A stretch of 64,000 nucleotides of DNA from CAVPUA01 sp963708805 (lineage in GTDB: Bacteria > Actinomycetota > Actinomycetes > Mycobacteriales > Jatrophihabitantaceae): positions 1,612,001 through 1,676,000 of the forward strand of contig CAVPUA010000003.1 in the NCBI GenBank assembly GCA_963708805.1. The letters run 5' to 3'. Position numbers and translations under genes: made by a program. Position 1 is the stretch's first letter; every line of letters begins with the position of its first letter. Shown here piece after piece: positions 38,407-48,071 of this stretch. The notes under the pieces are model-generated. The model saw only the letters and a program-made list of their open reading frames with translations. It had not been told where the DNA came from and made no database searches.

Positions 38407-39333
38407 CTACAAGCTCCCTTCTGACGATGGGGCGGCGAGGACGCCGGTGCGACGGGCGATCTGGGCGAAGGACTCGACGCCCTCGATCCACTCCTCGACG
38501 CGCTGGCCGACGATGTTGAACTCCAACCAGTCGATGCCGGCGGCGGCGAAGCGCTCCAAGTGCTCGGCCGTGACGTCAGGATCCTTGAGCCACCGGCGGC
38601 TGGTTCGGACGTAGCAGACGTCGAGGGGCCGGGTGCGCCCGTCGGCGTCGATCGCCTCACGCAGGTCGGCCATTCGGGCCGGCAGGTTGTCCAGCGACAA
38701 CTCGGTGGTGGTCGTCTGCTTGGAGCCTTCGGCGCCGACCTCGAAGGGCGACCAGCCGTCGAAGTCGCGGACGGCGTGGGCGATCGCCTTGCGTGTATTG
38801 CCGCCGCGCCATAGTGGTGGGTGCGGTGAGGTGGCCGGCCGCGGCAGCATGACGTTTCCGGTCGCCTGCCAGCCCGACCCCGACATCGTCACCGCGTCGC
38901 CCGTCCAGGCGGCCCGCAGGGCGTGCACCGCCTCGTCGACGGCGGGGCCGCGGTTGGCGTAGTCACCGCCGACGGCATCGAACTCGGCCTTCAGATAGCC
39001 GGCACCGAGGCCCGCGATCACCCGCCCACCGGTGGCGTAGTCGAGCGTGCCGAGCATCCGCGCAACTGGGAACGGGTTCCGGTAGCCGGCGATCACCAGG
39101 CTGAAGTGCAGCTTGATCCGGGTCGTCGCCGCCCCGACGTAGGAGAGCAGCACGAACGGGTCGTAGGCCTGGTGTCCGGCCTCGCCCTCGACGACGAAGG
39201 GGAACGGGTGGTCGGAGGCCGACACCGCGTGCAGCCCGATCCGTTCGACGGCCTGGGCCAGTTCGACGAACGCGTCGAAGCCGGGTGGGCCGAGGTTGTC
39301 CTCCGGCTTCGGCAACGAGATGGAGAATTTCAC
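38407..39333 (-). CDS. LLM class flavin/F420-dependent oxidoreductase
   Basis: This 309-residue TIM-barrel protein of the luciferase-like family contains SASDHPFPF near residue 40, KLHFSLVIAGYRNPFPVARM and GGRVIAGLGAGYLKAEFDAV. The G-x-G-x-G-Y-x-x-x-E/D-F pattern is usual for F420-dependent members in actinobacteria. It probably carries out hydride transfer or a monooxygenation in breakdown of a terpenoid- or steroid-like acid with the adjacent acyl-CoA synthetase. The frame is intact; ATG 39333 lies just downstream of a palindromic operator. Confidence 0.82.
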   Translation of the reverse strand: MKFSISLPKPEDNLGPPGFDAFVELAQAVERIGLHAVSASDHPFPFVVEGEAGHQAYDPFVLLSYVGAATTRIKLHFSLVIAGYRNPFPVARMLGTLDYATGGRVIAGLGAGYLKAEFDAVGGDYANRGPAVDEAVHALRAAWTGDAVTMSGSGWQATGNVMLPRPATSPHPPLWRGGNTRKAIAHAVRDFDGWSPFEVGAEGSKQTTTTELSLDNLPARMADLREAIDADGRTRPLDVCYVRTSRRWLKDPDVTAEHLERFAAAGIDWLEFNIVGQRVEEWIEGVESFAQIARRTGVLAAPSSEGSL

Positions 39334-39355
39334 GCAGGTGCTCCTCGATGTCGGC

Positions 39356-39381
39356 TAGTTCAAACTACCGACCGGTTGTTT
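39356..39381. promoter_or_regulatory. Overlapping TetR-type palindromes upstream of the LLM gene
   Basis: TAGTTCAAACTA (39356-39367) is a 5-bp-arm palindrome. AAACTACCGACCGGTTGTTT (39362-39381) is a 20-bp palindrome with 16 matching positions. The pair sits between the NTF2-like gene and the LLM gene in their shared transcription direction. No TetR gene is in the window. Confidence 0.55.
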
Positions 39382-39385
39382 ATTG

Positions 39386-39802
39386 TCAACGAACCGTCGC
39401 GGGCACCGCGTCGAAGGTCAGCCGGCGCTCGGAGAACCGCCAGCGCCCGTCGTGGCGCACGATCGTGTCGAGATACCAGCCGGTGCAGGCGACGCCCGCG
39501 GTGCCGTCGGCCTCGGTGACGATCAAGGTCATGTACGCCCGGGCGACGACCCGCTCACCGTCGCCGTCGACCAGGACGTTGCCGATGAGATGTCGGGGCT
39601 GTTGACCCAGATCGGCCCGGTAGGCGCGGGCGCGGCCGAAGAACTCATGCAGGGCATCGGTGCCGACGACGGCGTCGGCGCCGCTGCTGGTCCAGAAGGA
39701 GCCGTCGGGAGTGAAACAGCCGACCATCGCGTCGATGTCGCCCTGATCGTTGGCCCAGACGTACTCGGACAGCAGATCCTGAATGTCGTTGCGCAGTCCC
39801 AT
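39386..39802 (-). CDS. SnoaL/NTF2-like protein
   Basis: This 138-residue cone-fold protein shows the family pattern DIQDLLSEYVWANDQGDIDAM, then CFTPDGSFWTSSGADAV, and ends with HDGRWRFSERRLTFDAVP. It resembles the SnoaL-like nuclear transport factor 2 proteins that act as small isomerases, dehydratases or accessory subunits in steroid and aromatic breakdown. It is upstream of the LLM and acyl-CoA synthetase genes on the same strand. The frame is intact. Confidence 0.78.
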   Translation of the reverse strand: MGLRNDIQDLLSEYVWANDQGDIDAMVGCFTPDGSFWTSSGADAVVGTDALHEFFGRARAYRADLGQQPRHLIGNVLVDGDGERVVARAYMTLIVTEADGTAGVACTGWYLDTIVRHDGRWRFSERRLTFDAVPATVR

Positions 39803-39821
39803 GACCGGTGAGGCTACGACC

Positions 39822-40460
39822 TCAGGCGCGTGCGGTCACCGTGGCCACGGTGATGATCTTGCCGGTCTGATTCACGCCGCGGACGCTCACGACCGCGACC
39901 GTGCGCCCGGCGTGGGTGATGATCGACTCGTAGCTGACCGGCTGGTCGACGGGACCGGGTCGCAGGTAGTTGACGCGCACGGACGTCGCCTTCGGCTGGG
40001 CGATGATCCCGGCCAGCCGGTGCAGGCCGACGTCGTGGGCCGCGGCCAGCGCGATCCCGCCGTGCAGCGTCCCCAGCTCGTTCGCGCACTCCGAGTTCGG
40101 CCGCAGCTGCGACGCGCCCTCGCCGAACTCGAGCAGCTGGTCGAGCCGGAGGTCGGCGGGCGGAATCGGCGCGACGCCCAGCTCGACGCTCCCGGGGCCG
40201 AAGCGGCACCAGGTGGTGCCGGCCGCGACGATTTCCCCGTCCTGGTCCCGGACCTCGCCACCGCCCAGGGCGCAGTCGGGCAGCCGGGCCAGAACCCGGC
40301 CTGTGCAGTGCAAGGAGCGCACCGACTCATCGCCGATGCGCACGAAGTCGATCGCCAGCTCGGATGTCACGGTATGGCTGTCTGCGGGCCGGACGAGATT
40401 GATCGAAGTGCCCAGCGCCTCGTCGAGCATGACGCCGATCGTGGCGGCCGAATAGGGCAC
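39822..40460 (-). CDS. PaaI-like thioesterase, two hotdog modules
   Basis: The product is about 212 residues from GTG 40460, and up to 225 if TTG 40499 is used. The second hotdog module contains GTLHGGIALAAAHDVGLHRL and VRVNYLRPGPVDQPV, and the first has MLDEALGTSINLV. It probably releases free acids from CoA thioesters made by the neighbouring ligase. The TTG start would lie two bases from the tRNA-Lys 3' end with no ribosome-binding site, so I prefer the shorter start. The frame is intact. Confidence 0.72.
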   Translation of the reverse strand: MPYSAATIGVMLDEALGTSINLVRPADSHTVTSELAIDFVRIGDESVRSLHCTGRVLARLPDCALGGGEVRDQDGEIVAAGTTWCRFGPGSVELGVAPIPPADLRLDQLLEFGEGASQLRPNSECANELGTLHGGIALAAAHDVGLHRLAGIIAQPKATSVRVNYLRPGPVDQPVSYESIITHAGRTVAVVSVRGVNQTGKIITVATVTARA

Positions 40461-40500
40461 GGCCGTCGTCTCGAAGTCGATGGGCCAGCCGGAGTGCAAG

Positions 40501-40573
<73 letters not shown>

Positions 40574-40627
40574 GTGATTCGCCGTGAAGCGAACCGGGTC
40601 GAAACATTACCAGCTTCCCGCTACCGG

Positions 40628-41837
40628 TCAGTTCGCGCCGTCGGTCACGGCTACGCGGGGGCGGGCCCAGATCCGGCCGTAGACCCAGATACCGAGAGCG
40701 ACGACCGGCAGGCAGCCGGCGAAGATCATGACCGCTTTCCAGCCTCCGTGCTCGTACAGCCAGCCCGACAGGGCCGAGCGAGATCGCACCCCCGACGAAG
40801 ACCGTGCTCATGTACACCGTGTTGATGCGAGCGCGGGCGTCGGCGCGCAGAGCGTAGATCTCGCGCTGGCTGAGCACCTGGTGGCCCTGCACCGCGAGGT
40901 CGAGCAGGACGGCGCCGACCGCCAGCACGACGACGCTGTGCCCACCCACCCCGGCGATGGCCAGCCCGGCAATGCCGAGGACGATCCCGATGCCGCTCGC
41001 CAGCCAGCCGTACGCGCCGTCGGCCAGCCGTCCGGCTATCGGTGCCGCGGCCGCGCCGGCCGCCCCGACGAGGGCGAAGATGCCCACCGCGGTCTGCGAC
41101 TGGTGGTTGACGTCGACGAGCTGGAAGGTGATCGACGTCCAGTAGGCCGAGAACGCCCCGAACATCAGGGACTGGCGAAGGGCGAGGCGGCGAAGCAGCG
41201 GCTCCTCACGTACGAGCCGGCCGACGGAGGCGAGCAACGTGCCGTACCCGGCCGTGTGCTCGGCCCGTCGCTCGGGCAGCATCCGCCGCAGGGTGAACGA
41301 CAACAGCAGCATCAGGACGGCCGAGACCGCGTAGATCGTGCGCCAGCCCCAGGCGGCGGCGACCAGGCTGGACACCGTCCGGGCCAGCAGGATGCCCAGC
41401 AGCAGCCCGCTCATCACCCGGCCGACGACGCGACCGCGCTCGTCGTCCGGAGCCAGGTGCGCGGCGAGCGGGATCAGGATCTGCGCGACCACGGACGTCG
41501 TACCGACCAGCACCGAGGCGGCCAGGAAGACACCGAAGTCAGGAGCGGCCGCCGCGACGGCCAGAGCGGCGCCCGTGCCGATCAGGGTGCGGGTGACCAG
41601 GGTGCGGTTCTCGAAGAGATCGCCGAGGGGCAGGACGAACGCCAGGCCGGCCGCGTAGCCGAGCTGGGTGGCCGTCACGACGATCGACGCCGTGCCGGCG
41701 CTCACGTCGAGATTCCTGCTCAGCAGGGGGAGCAGCGGCTGGGCGTAGTACAGGTTGGCCACGGTGAGCCCGCACGCGACGGCCAGGACGACCGTGATCA
41801 CGTTCAGGTTGGCCGGGGCCCGCCGCGCTGAACTCAT
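40628..41837 (-). CDS. MFS transporter (one frameshift)
   Basis: The product is about 402 residues with 12 predicted helices. The first helices are VITVVLAVACGLTVANLYYA and QPLLPLLSRNLDV, and loop 2-3 carries the family pattern LPLGDLFENRTLVTR. It resembles YnfM/arabinose-efflux-type drug/proton antiporters. One extra base near 40785, in GGGCCGAGCGAG, shifts the frame in the last two helices; corrected, the protein ends GAN at the stop 40628-40630. Substrate is unknown. Confidence 0.82.
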
Positions 41838-41888
41838 CGCCGACCTCTCATCGGGCTGGCCTCGGCCAGGCTCACTTCAGAAAAGGGA

Positions 41889-41913
41889 GTGGCCCCCGAA
41901 ACTCGGGGGCCAC
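41889..41913 (-). terminator. Intrinsic terminator after tRNA-His
   Basis: A perfect 11-bp GC-rich stem (41889-41899 with 41903-41913) and a 3-base loop are followed on the minus strand by TCCCTTTTCTG. It lies 8 bp past the tRNA-His 3' end. Confidence 0.85.
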
Positions 41914-41920
41914 ACTGTGG

Positions 41921-41994
41921 GGTGAGTGACGGGGCTCGAACCCGCGACACCTGGGATCACAACCCAGTGCTCTACCAGCTGAGCTACACCCACC
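41921..41994 (-). tRNA. tRNA-His (GTG)
   Basis: The minus strand reads GTGGGTGTAGCTCAGCTGGT and continues with anticodon loop TTGTGAT (anticodon GTG). The T arm is GGGTTCGAGCCCC and the acceptor closes with CACTCAC. Position 41994 would supply the extra 5' G typical of tRNA-His. It lies just downstream of orn, a common actinobacterial order. Confidence 0.95.
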
Positions 41995-42041
41995 ATGCCC
42001 GGAGCGCGCTGTGACGCATCGACGCGACCGGCCGACCAAGT

Positions 42042-42644
42042 CTAGCGGCCCTCGCGCACCGCTTTCGCCGCCGCCTGCGCGTCGTCGGTGCTCGGGCCCG
42101 GCTGGGGCACGAACAGCGTCTGCCGGTAGTAGGCCAGCTCCTGGATGCTCTCGAGGATGTCGGCCAGCGCGCGGTGCGCGAGCCCCTTCGCCGGCTGGGC
42201 GAAGTAGACCCGCGGGTACCACCGCCGGGCCAGCTCCTTGATCGAGGAGACGTCGATCATCCGGTAGTGCAGGTGGGCGTCCAGGTCGGGCATGTCCCGA
42301 GCGAGAAAACCGCGGTCGGTGGCGATCGAGTTGCCGCACAGCGGGGCCGAGCGCGACTCGGGAATGTGCGAGCGGACGTAGTCGAGCACCAGCTTCTCGG
42401 CCTCGCCCAGCGTGACGGTCGACGTCCGGACGGCGTCGGTCAGCCCGGACGACGCGTGCATCTGCTCGACCACCGGCAGCATCGTGTCGAGGACGTCGTC
42501 GGCGGCGTGGATCACGACGTCGAGGCCCTCGTCGAGCGCCATGAGGTCGGCGTCGGTGACGATGACCGCCACCTCGATCAACGCATCGCGGGCCAGGTCG
42601 AGACCGGTCATCTCGCAGTCGATCCACACCAATCGATCATTCAC
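42042..42644 (-). CDS. orn: Oligoribonuclease
   Basis: This 200-residue DEDDh exonuclease begins with WIDCEMTGLD (first two acidic residues), followed by CGNSIATDRGFLARDMP and the C-terminal HRALADI with the catalytic His and Asp. It degrades 2-5 nucleotide RNAs, including pGpG, as the last step of mRNA turnover. It is transcribed toward tRNA-His and divergent from the pterin dehydratase gene. The frame is intact. Confidence 0.95.
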   Translation of the reverse strand: MNDRLVWIDCEMTGLDLARDALIEVAVIVTDADLMALDEGLDVVIHAADDVLDTMLPVVEQMHASSGLTDAVRTSTVTLGEAEKLVLDYVRSHIPESRSAPLCGNSIATDRGFLARDMPDLDAHLHYRMIDVSSIKELARRWYPRVYFAQPAKGLAHRALADILESIQELAYYRQTLFVPQPGPSTDDAQAAAKAVREGR

Positions 42645-42701
42645 ATCAGCCAGCGTATCGGGGGCTAGATTCTGGGTTCACCCAGTGCAGCGGAGTTGAT
42701 C

Positions 42702-43022
42702 ATGGCGCGAGACCGGCTCGACGACGACGAGATCGGGGCCGGCCTGGCCGGACTGAGCCCGCAATGGAGCGGGGATGGCAGGTCGCTGACGCGCTCGATC
42801 GAGTTCGCCGACGCGGCGATCGCGGCCGAGTTCGTGAGCCGGATCGCCCCGGTCAGCGACGAACTCGATCATCACGCCGACCTGGCCCTGCGGTGGCGGT
42901 GGGTCGACATCGTGCTCACGACGCACAGCGCGGGAGGCGTCACCGAACTCGACCTTCGGTTGGCCGGTGAGATAGACGAACTGGCCGCGGCGCTGCCGCA
43001 GACCGGCCCGGGGACGGAGTAG
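42702..43022 (+). CDS. 4a-hydroxytetrahydrobiopterin (pterin-4a-carbinolamine) dehydratase
   Basis: This 106-residue protein has the active-site histidine pair in LDHHADLALRWRWVDIVL and a third histidine in TTHSAGGVTELD, matching the PCD/DCoH pattern. It recycles pterin cofactor or acts in related pterin chemistry; no aromatic amino acid hydroxylase is in the window. ATG 42702 has GCGGAG 6 bases upstream. The 3' end lies 3 bp from the convergent bldC. Confidence 0.85.
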   Translation: MARDRLDDDEIGAGLAGLSPQWSGDGRSLTRSIEFADAAIAAEFVSRIAPVSDELDHHADLALRWRWVDIVLTTHSAGGVTELDLRLAGEIDELAAALPQTGPGTE

Positions 43023-43025
43023 GCG

Positions 43026-43226
43026 TCAGTCGGCGGGCGAGGTCAGCTCGGCGTAGAGCCGATCGACCTCGTCGGCGTCGTACCGGCGGTGTCCGCCGAG
43101 CGTCCGGACGGAGGTGAGCTTTCCGGCCTTCGCCCACCGCGACACCGTCTTGGGGTCGACACGGAACAACTGCGCGACTTCGGCAGGGGTCAGCAGCGGT
43201 CGGGCAGGCGTAGGCGGTTGAGGCAT
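43026..43226 (-). CDS. bldC: BldC, MerR-like developmental regulator
   Basis: This 66-residue protein contains LLTPAEVAQLFRVDPKTVSR and GKLTSVRTLGGHRRYDADEV, nearly identical to Streptomyces BldC. BldC is a small DNA-binding protein related to MerR winged helices that binds cooperatively at direct repeats and controls the onset of development. Here it is monocistronic with about 100 bp of upstream DNA. The frame is intact. Confidence 0.95.
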   Translation of the reverse strand: MPQPPTPARPLLTPAEVAQLFRVDPKTVSRWAKAGKLTSVRTLGGHRRYDADEVDRLYAELTSPAD

Positions 43227-43326
43227 CGGCTTCGACCTTCTTCTAGACGAAACAGGCCTTTCAACGCCTCACCGTACGCTCAGAGCGGGTCGGTCCGGAA
43301 GATGTCAGCCGCGACGGATAAGCGGA

Positions 43327-43869
43327 TTAATGCCCGAAGATGCCCACAATCTGGGCCCGCGCGAGGGTGTGGAAGGCCAGGTTGAACGACACGTAGGCCG
43401 CCGACACGTCCGGTCCGACACCCAGCGACTCGACGTCGACGGCGTGCACGACGAAGAAATACCGGTGGGGACGGTCGCCGGCGGGCGGGGCGGCACCGCC
43501 GTAGTCACGCGTGCTGTAGTCGTTGCGGACGTGCAGCGCGCCCCCGGGCAGCGTCGCGCCGTCGCGGCCGGCGTCGCGGGGCAGTGACGTCGTCGAGGCC
43601 GGCAGGTCGATCAAGATCCAGTGCCAGAAGCCGGACGGAGTCGGCGCGTCCGGGTCGTAGCAGGTGACCACGAAGCTCTTCGTCGCGTCCGGGAAGCCCG
43701 ACCAGCTCAGCTGCGGTGAGACGTTGGCTCCGGCGTCCTCGGCACTGGGATGGACGTGATCCAGGCCGAGCTCACCGCCGTCCTTGAAGTCCTCGCTGGT
43801 GACCGTGAACGAATCCACGGCCGGCAGCAGTGAATAGGGATCGGGTGCGACGGGACGCTCGAGGCTCAT
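43327..43869 (-). CDS. YbhB/YbcL family PEBP-like protein
   Basis: The 180-residue protein has the phosphatidylethanolamine-binding-protein core: GANVSPQLSWSGFPDATKSF, VVTCYDPDAPTPSGFWHWIL and HRYFFVVHAVDVESLGV. Bacterial homologues bind small anionic ligands; the function is not known. ATG 43869 has AGGAGG immediately upstream. It is divergent from the FMN reductase gene. The frame is intact. Confidence 0.88.
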   Translation of the reverse strand: MSLERPVAPDPYSLLPAVDSFTVTSEDFKDGGELGLDHVHPSAEDAGANVSPQLSWSGFPDATKSFVVTCYDPDAPTPSGFWHWILIDLPASTTSLPRDAGRDGATLPGGALHVRNDYSTRDYGGAAPPAGDRPHRYFFVVHAVDVESLGVGPDVSAAYVSFNLAFHTLARAQIVGIFGH

Positions 43870-43951
43870 GCCTCCTGCGTACCAGACCGAGCCGGGTACG
43901 TTAAGTGGCAGTCCTACTGGCCCGTAACTTCTTCCCTGGAGATCGTTGGCG

Positions 43952-44519
43952 ATGACGCGTCCGCTGGTGGTCGGAATCGGTGGGTCCAACCGAGCCGACT
44001 CGCTGACCGAACGCCTGCTGACCCAGACGTTGGCCGAGGTCGAGCGGCGGGGGATGCGGGTCGCGCTCTTCGGGGGCGAGTACCTGAGCACGCTGGGCAT
44101 CTACGGCTCGGGCACCGACGAGCTGGCCCAGGACCTCGTCGACAGCCGTTTCCGAAGCCGACGGGGTGATCCTGGCCAGCCCCGGCTATCACGGCGGTCT
44201 GTCCGGGCTGGTCAAGAACGGACTCGATCATCTCGAGGGGTTGCGCGACGATCGCCGCCCCTACCTCGACGGCCGCCCGGTCGGGACGATCGTTTCGGCG
44301 GCCGGGTGGCAGGCCTGCGGCACCGCGCTCGTCTCGATGCGCTCGACCGTCCATTCGTTGCGTGGCTGGCCGACCCCGTTCGGGGCGACGATCAACTCGG
44401 CCGAACCGGTTCCCGAGCGCGACGGCCGCTTCGTCGAGCGGGTGGCCGGCAGCCTGGCGATCGTCGCCGATCAGGTCGTCGGGTTCATCGACCGCTTCGC
44501 CCACAGCGATCGACGGTGA
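43952..44519 (+). CDS. NAD(P)H-dependent FMN reductase (one frameshift)
   Basis: The product is about 189 residues of flavodoxin-like fold. It starts LVVGIGGSNRADSLTERLL and has the flavin-binding segment ILASPGYHGGLSGLVKNGLD. One extra base near 44150, in CGTTTCCGAAGCC, splits it. It would supply reduced flavin to the luciferase-like or acyl-CoA dehydrogenase-like proteins encoded downstream. ATG 43952 and TTG 43946 are both possible; GGAG lies upstream. Confidence 0.82.
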
Positions 44520-44529
44520 GGAGGCACTG

Positions 44530-46174
44530 ATGGCCACTACGCACGAGGTGTTCAACCAGGTTCCGCCCCTGGTCGACTTCGATGTCGCCGACTATCCGAC
44601 CCTGCACGGCGGCGGTCGTTCGTGAGGGCGGCGGCGGGGGACTGGAAGAACTCGGCGAGCTGGGTCGGCTTGGCCGGGCGGACATCAGGCGATCGAGTGG
44701 GGGCGGCTGGCCAACGAGAACTCGCCCGTGCTGCACACCCACGATCGGTACGGCAACCGGATCGACCAGGTCGAGTACCACCCCGCCTATCACGAGCTGA
44801 TGAAGGTCGCCGTCGGTCACGGCATCCACGCGGCGCGCCTGGGCCGACGCCGCGTCCCGGCGCGCACGTCGCCCGGGCGGCGAAGGAGTTCGTGTGGGGG
44901 CACGCCGAGGCCGGCCACCTGTGCCCGATCTCGATGACCTACGCCGTCGTCCCGGCGCTGCGCGCGAATCCCGAGCTCGCGGCGCCGCTACGAGCCGCTG
45001 CTGACCAGCACCGAGTACGACCCGAGTACACAGCCGGCCACTCACCAAGCGCGGGCTGCTCGCCGGCATGTCGATGACCGAGAAGCAGGGCGGTTCGGAC
45101 GTCCGGGCCAACACGACCCGGGCGGTGCCCAGCGCCGACGGCAGCTACTCGCTGACCGGTCACAAGTGGTTCACGTCGGCGCCGATGTCGGACCTCTTCC
45201 TGACCCTCGCCCAGGCGCCCGGCGGGCTGTCGTGCTTCCTGCGTGCCGCGGGTGCTGCCGGACGGCTCGCGCAACGCGATCGGCCTGCAGCGGCTGAAGG
45301 ACAAGCTCGGCAACCGGTCGAACGCGTCGTCCGAGATCGAGTACGACGGCGCGCTGGGCTGGCTCGTCGGCGAGGAGGGCCGCGGCGTGCGGACGATCAT
45401 CGAGATGGTCAACATGACCCGGCTCGACTGCGCGATCGGCGCCGCGACGGGCATGCGCCGCGGCGTCATCGAGGCGGTCCACCACGCGACGTACCGCTCG
45501 GCGTTCGGTCGCCCGCTCGTCGAGCAGCCGGCGATGGCGAACGTGCTGGCCGATCTCGCCCTCGAGTCCGAGGCCGCGACGACCGTCGTCCTGCGGCTGG
45601 CCGGCGCGGTCGATCGGGCCGCGCGCGGCGACGACGACGAGGCCGCCTTCCGGCGCGTCGCGCTCGCGGTCACCAAGTACTGGGTGTGCAAGCGCTGGCC
45701 GGTCCACGCCGGCGAGGCGCTGGAATGCCTCGGTGGCAACGGCTACATCGAGGACTCCGGGATGCCCCGGATCTATCGCGAGGCGCCGCTGCTCTCGATC
45801 TGGGAGGGCTCGGGCAACGTCGCCGCGCTCGACACGCTGCGGGCGCTCGTCCGGCAGCCGGAGTCGATCGAGGCCCTGTTCGCCGAACTCGAGCTCGCCG
45901 CGGGCGTCGGATTCGCGGCTGGACGACTCGATCGCCAAGCTGGGCAAGGAGTTCTCGGATCTGGAAGACCTCGAGTACCGAGCCCGCCGCGTGGTCGAGC
46001 GGGTGGCGCTGACCCTGCAGGGCTCGCTGCTCGTACGCCATGCTCCGCCGGCCGTCGCCGACGCCTTCTGCGCATCGCGCCTGGGCGGCGACTGGGGGGT
46101 CGCGTTCGGCACGCTGCCCAAGCGGCGTCGACACGTCCGCGATCATCGAGCACGTCCGCCCCGCGTACCGCTAA
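44530..46174 (+). CDS. AidB-like acyl-CoA dehydrogenase (frameshifted)
   Basis: The product is about 540 residues. MATTHEVFNQVPPLVDFDV at the N-terminus and GMSMTEKQGGSDVRANTT in the FAD domain are typical of AidB/isovaleryl-CoA-dehydrogenase-like proteins; RIYREAPLLSIWEGSGNV is the C-terminal helix-bundle signature. AidB-type proteins bind FAD and DNA in the alkylation response, while close relatives are ordinary dehydrogenases, so the role is open. At least seven extra bases are spread over the gene, dense from 44600 to 45260. It ends at TAA 46172-46174, 21 bp before the next LLM gene. Confidence 0.82.
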
Positions 46175-46195
46175 TCAGCGAACGCAGGAGACCAC

Positions 46196-47237
46196 ATGCG
46201 AATCGGAATGCCGCTACAGCTGGGCGACACGGCCGAGGACGTCGCCGAACGAGTTGGCCGACCTCGAGCGGGCCGGCCTCGACATCGTCTTCGTGCCCGA
46301 GGCCTATTCGTTCGACGCGGTGAGTCAGCTGGGCTTCCTCGCCGCCCGGACCAAGACGGTCGAGCTCGCGGCCGGGATCTTCCAGATCTACACCCGGACG
46401 CCCACCCTCACCGCCATGACCGCCGCCGGGCTGGACTTCGTCTCCAACGGCCGATTCACCCTCGGCCTCGGCGCGTCCGGGCCGCAGGTCATCGAGGGGT
46501 TCCACGGCGTGCCCTACGACGCTCCGATCGGCCGCACCCGCGAGATCGTCGACATCTGCCGCGCGGTGTGGCGACGCGACCGGCTCGAGTACGACGGCAG
46601 GTACTACAAGATCCCGTTGCCGGCCGATCAGGGCACCGGTCTCGGCAAGCCGCTGAAGTTGATCAACCGGCCGGTGCGCGAACGGATCCCGATCGTCCTC
46701 GCCGCGATCGGGCCGAAGAACGTCGCGATGGCCGCCGAGATCGCCGAGGGCTGGGAGCCGATCTTCTATCTGCCGGAGAGGTCCGACGAGATCTGGGGCG
46801 CCGCGCTCGCCGAGGGGAGGGCCAAGCGCGACGCGGCATTGGGCGAGCTGGACGTGATCGTCCAGGCCCCCTTGGCGATCGGCGACGACGTGCTGCCGCT
46901 GCGGGAGTACACCCGTCCGCTGCTGGCGCTCTACATCGGCGGTATGGGCGCCCGGGGCAAGAACTTCTACAACGACCTGGCCCGACGCTACGGCTACGAG
47001 AAAGAGGCCGAGCTCGTCCAGGACCTCTACCTGGACGGCAAGAAGGACGAGGCGGCGGCCGCGCTTCCCGCCGACCTGGTCGAGAAGATCTCGCTGATCG
47101 GCCCCGAGAGCTACGTCCGCGAGCGGATCGCCGCGTTCGCCGAGTCGGGCGTCACCACGATGAACGTCACGCCGATGGCGCCCGATGCCGCGGGGCGGGT
47201 CAAGTTGATCGAGCAGATCAAGTCGATCGCCGGCTGA
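46196..47237 (+). CDS. LLM class F420-dependent oxidoreductase (one frameshift)
   Basis: The product is about 346 residues, starting MRIGMPLQLGDTAEDVA. One extra base near 46248 is followed by an open frame with LDIVFVPEAYSFDAVSQLGF, NGRFTLGLGASGPQVIEGFH and YYKIPLPADQGTGLGKPLKL. These match the F420-dependent luciferase-like branch that is frequent beside AidB-like dehydrogenases in actinobacteria. RBS GCAGGAG lies 7 bases upstream. The 3' end overlaps hisN by 20 bp. Confidence 0.85.
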
Positions 47238-48048
47238 TCACCGAAGGCGCGGCCAGCAGCTCGCTCGTGCAGCAGCGACGTTGCTGGCCGCCGGCGTTGC
47301 CCTGATGGACGCCGGGCACGCCGTCGAGACCGGTGAACCGGCCGCCGGCCTCGGTGACGATCGGTGCCAGCGCGGCCATGTCCCACAGCGACAGCTCCGG
47401 CTCGGCGGCGACGTCGACGGCGCCCTCGGCCACGAGCATGTACGACCAGAAGTCGCCGTAGGCGCGACTGCGCCAGACCTGCTGGGTCAGCGCGACGAAC
47501 GCGTCGAGCTGACCGCGCTCGGCCCAGCCGGCGAGCGAGGCGTAGGACAGGCTGGCGTCGCTCGAGCGCGGCGACCCGCGACACCGCCAGCCGGCGCGGC
47601 GCCGATCCGAACGCGCTCGCCCATGCGCCACCGTCCGCGCACCGCCCACCACCGCCGTCCGAGCGCGGGGGCCGACACCACGCCGACCACGGCGTCGTCG
47701 CCGTCGAGCAGCGCGATCAAGCGTGGCCCAGACCGGCACGCCGCGGACGAAGTTCTTGGTGCCGTCGATCGGGTCGATGACCCAGCGACGGGCCGCGGTC
47801 CCGTCGGCGCCGAACTCCTCACCCGACATGGCGTCGTCGGGTCGGTGTTCGGCCAGGCGCGCGCGGATGGTCTGTTCGACGGCGCGGTCGGCGTCGCTGA
47901 CCGGGGTGAGATCCGGCTTGGCCTCGACGACGAGGTCGGTGGCGCCGAAGCGGCCGGTGGTGATCACGTCGGCGGCGTCGGCCAGCCGCAGGGCGAGCGC
48001 CAGGTCGTCGGCAGTACGGGGCGGCGATTGTGGGTCGGCAGCGGTCAC
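47218..48048 (-). CDS. hisN: Histidinol-phosphatase, inositol-monophosphatase type (HisN; frameshifted)
   Basis: The product is about 265 residues. Its N-terminus DLALALRLADAADVITTGRF and LTPVSDADRAVEQTIRARL are characteristic of actinobacterial HisN. The metal site shows GEEFG and WVIDPIDGTKNFVRGVPVWA, and the C-terminal motif is LSLWDMAALAPIVTEAGGRF. It removes phosphate from histidinol phosphate in histidine synthesis. Extra bases near 47720, 47640, 47575 and at the C-terminus break the frame, in a multiple of three. GTG 48048 is the start. Confidence 0.85.
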   Translation of the reverse strand: MTAADPQSPPRTADDLALALRLADAADVITTGRFGATDLVVEAKPDLTPVSDADRAVEQTIRARLAEHRPDDAMSGEEFGADGTAARRWVIDPIDGTKNFVRGVPVWATLDRAARRRRRRGRRGVGPRARTAVVGGARTVAHGRARSDRRRAGWRCRGSPRSSDASLSYASLAGWAERGQLDAFVALTQQVWRSRAYGDFWSYMLVAEGAVDVAAEPELSLWDMAALAPIVTEAGGRFTGLDGVPGVHQGNAGGQQRRCCTSELLAAPSVISRRST

Positions 48049-48071
48049 GCGCGGCAGGTTACCGTCGGGCG

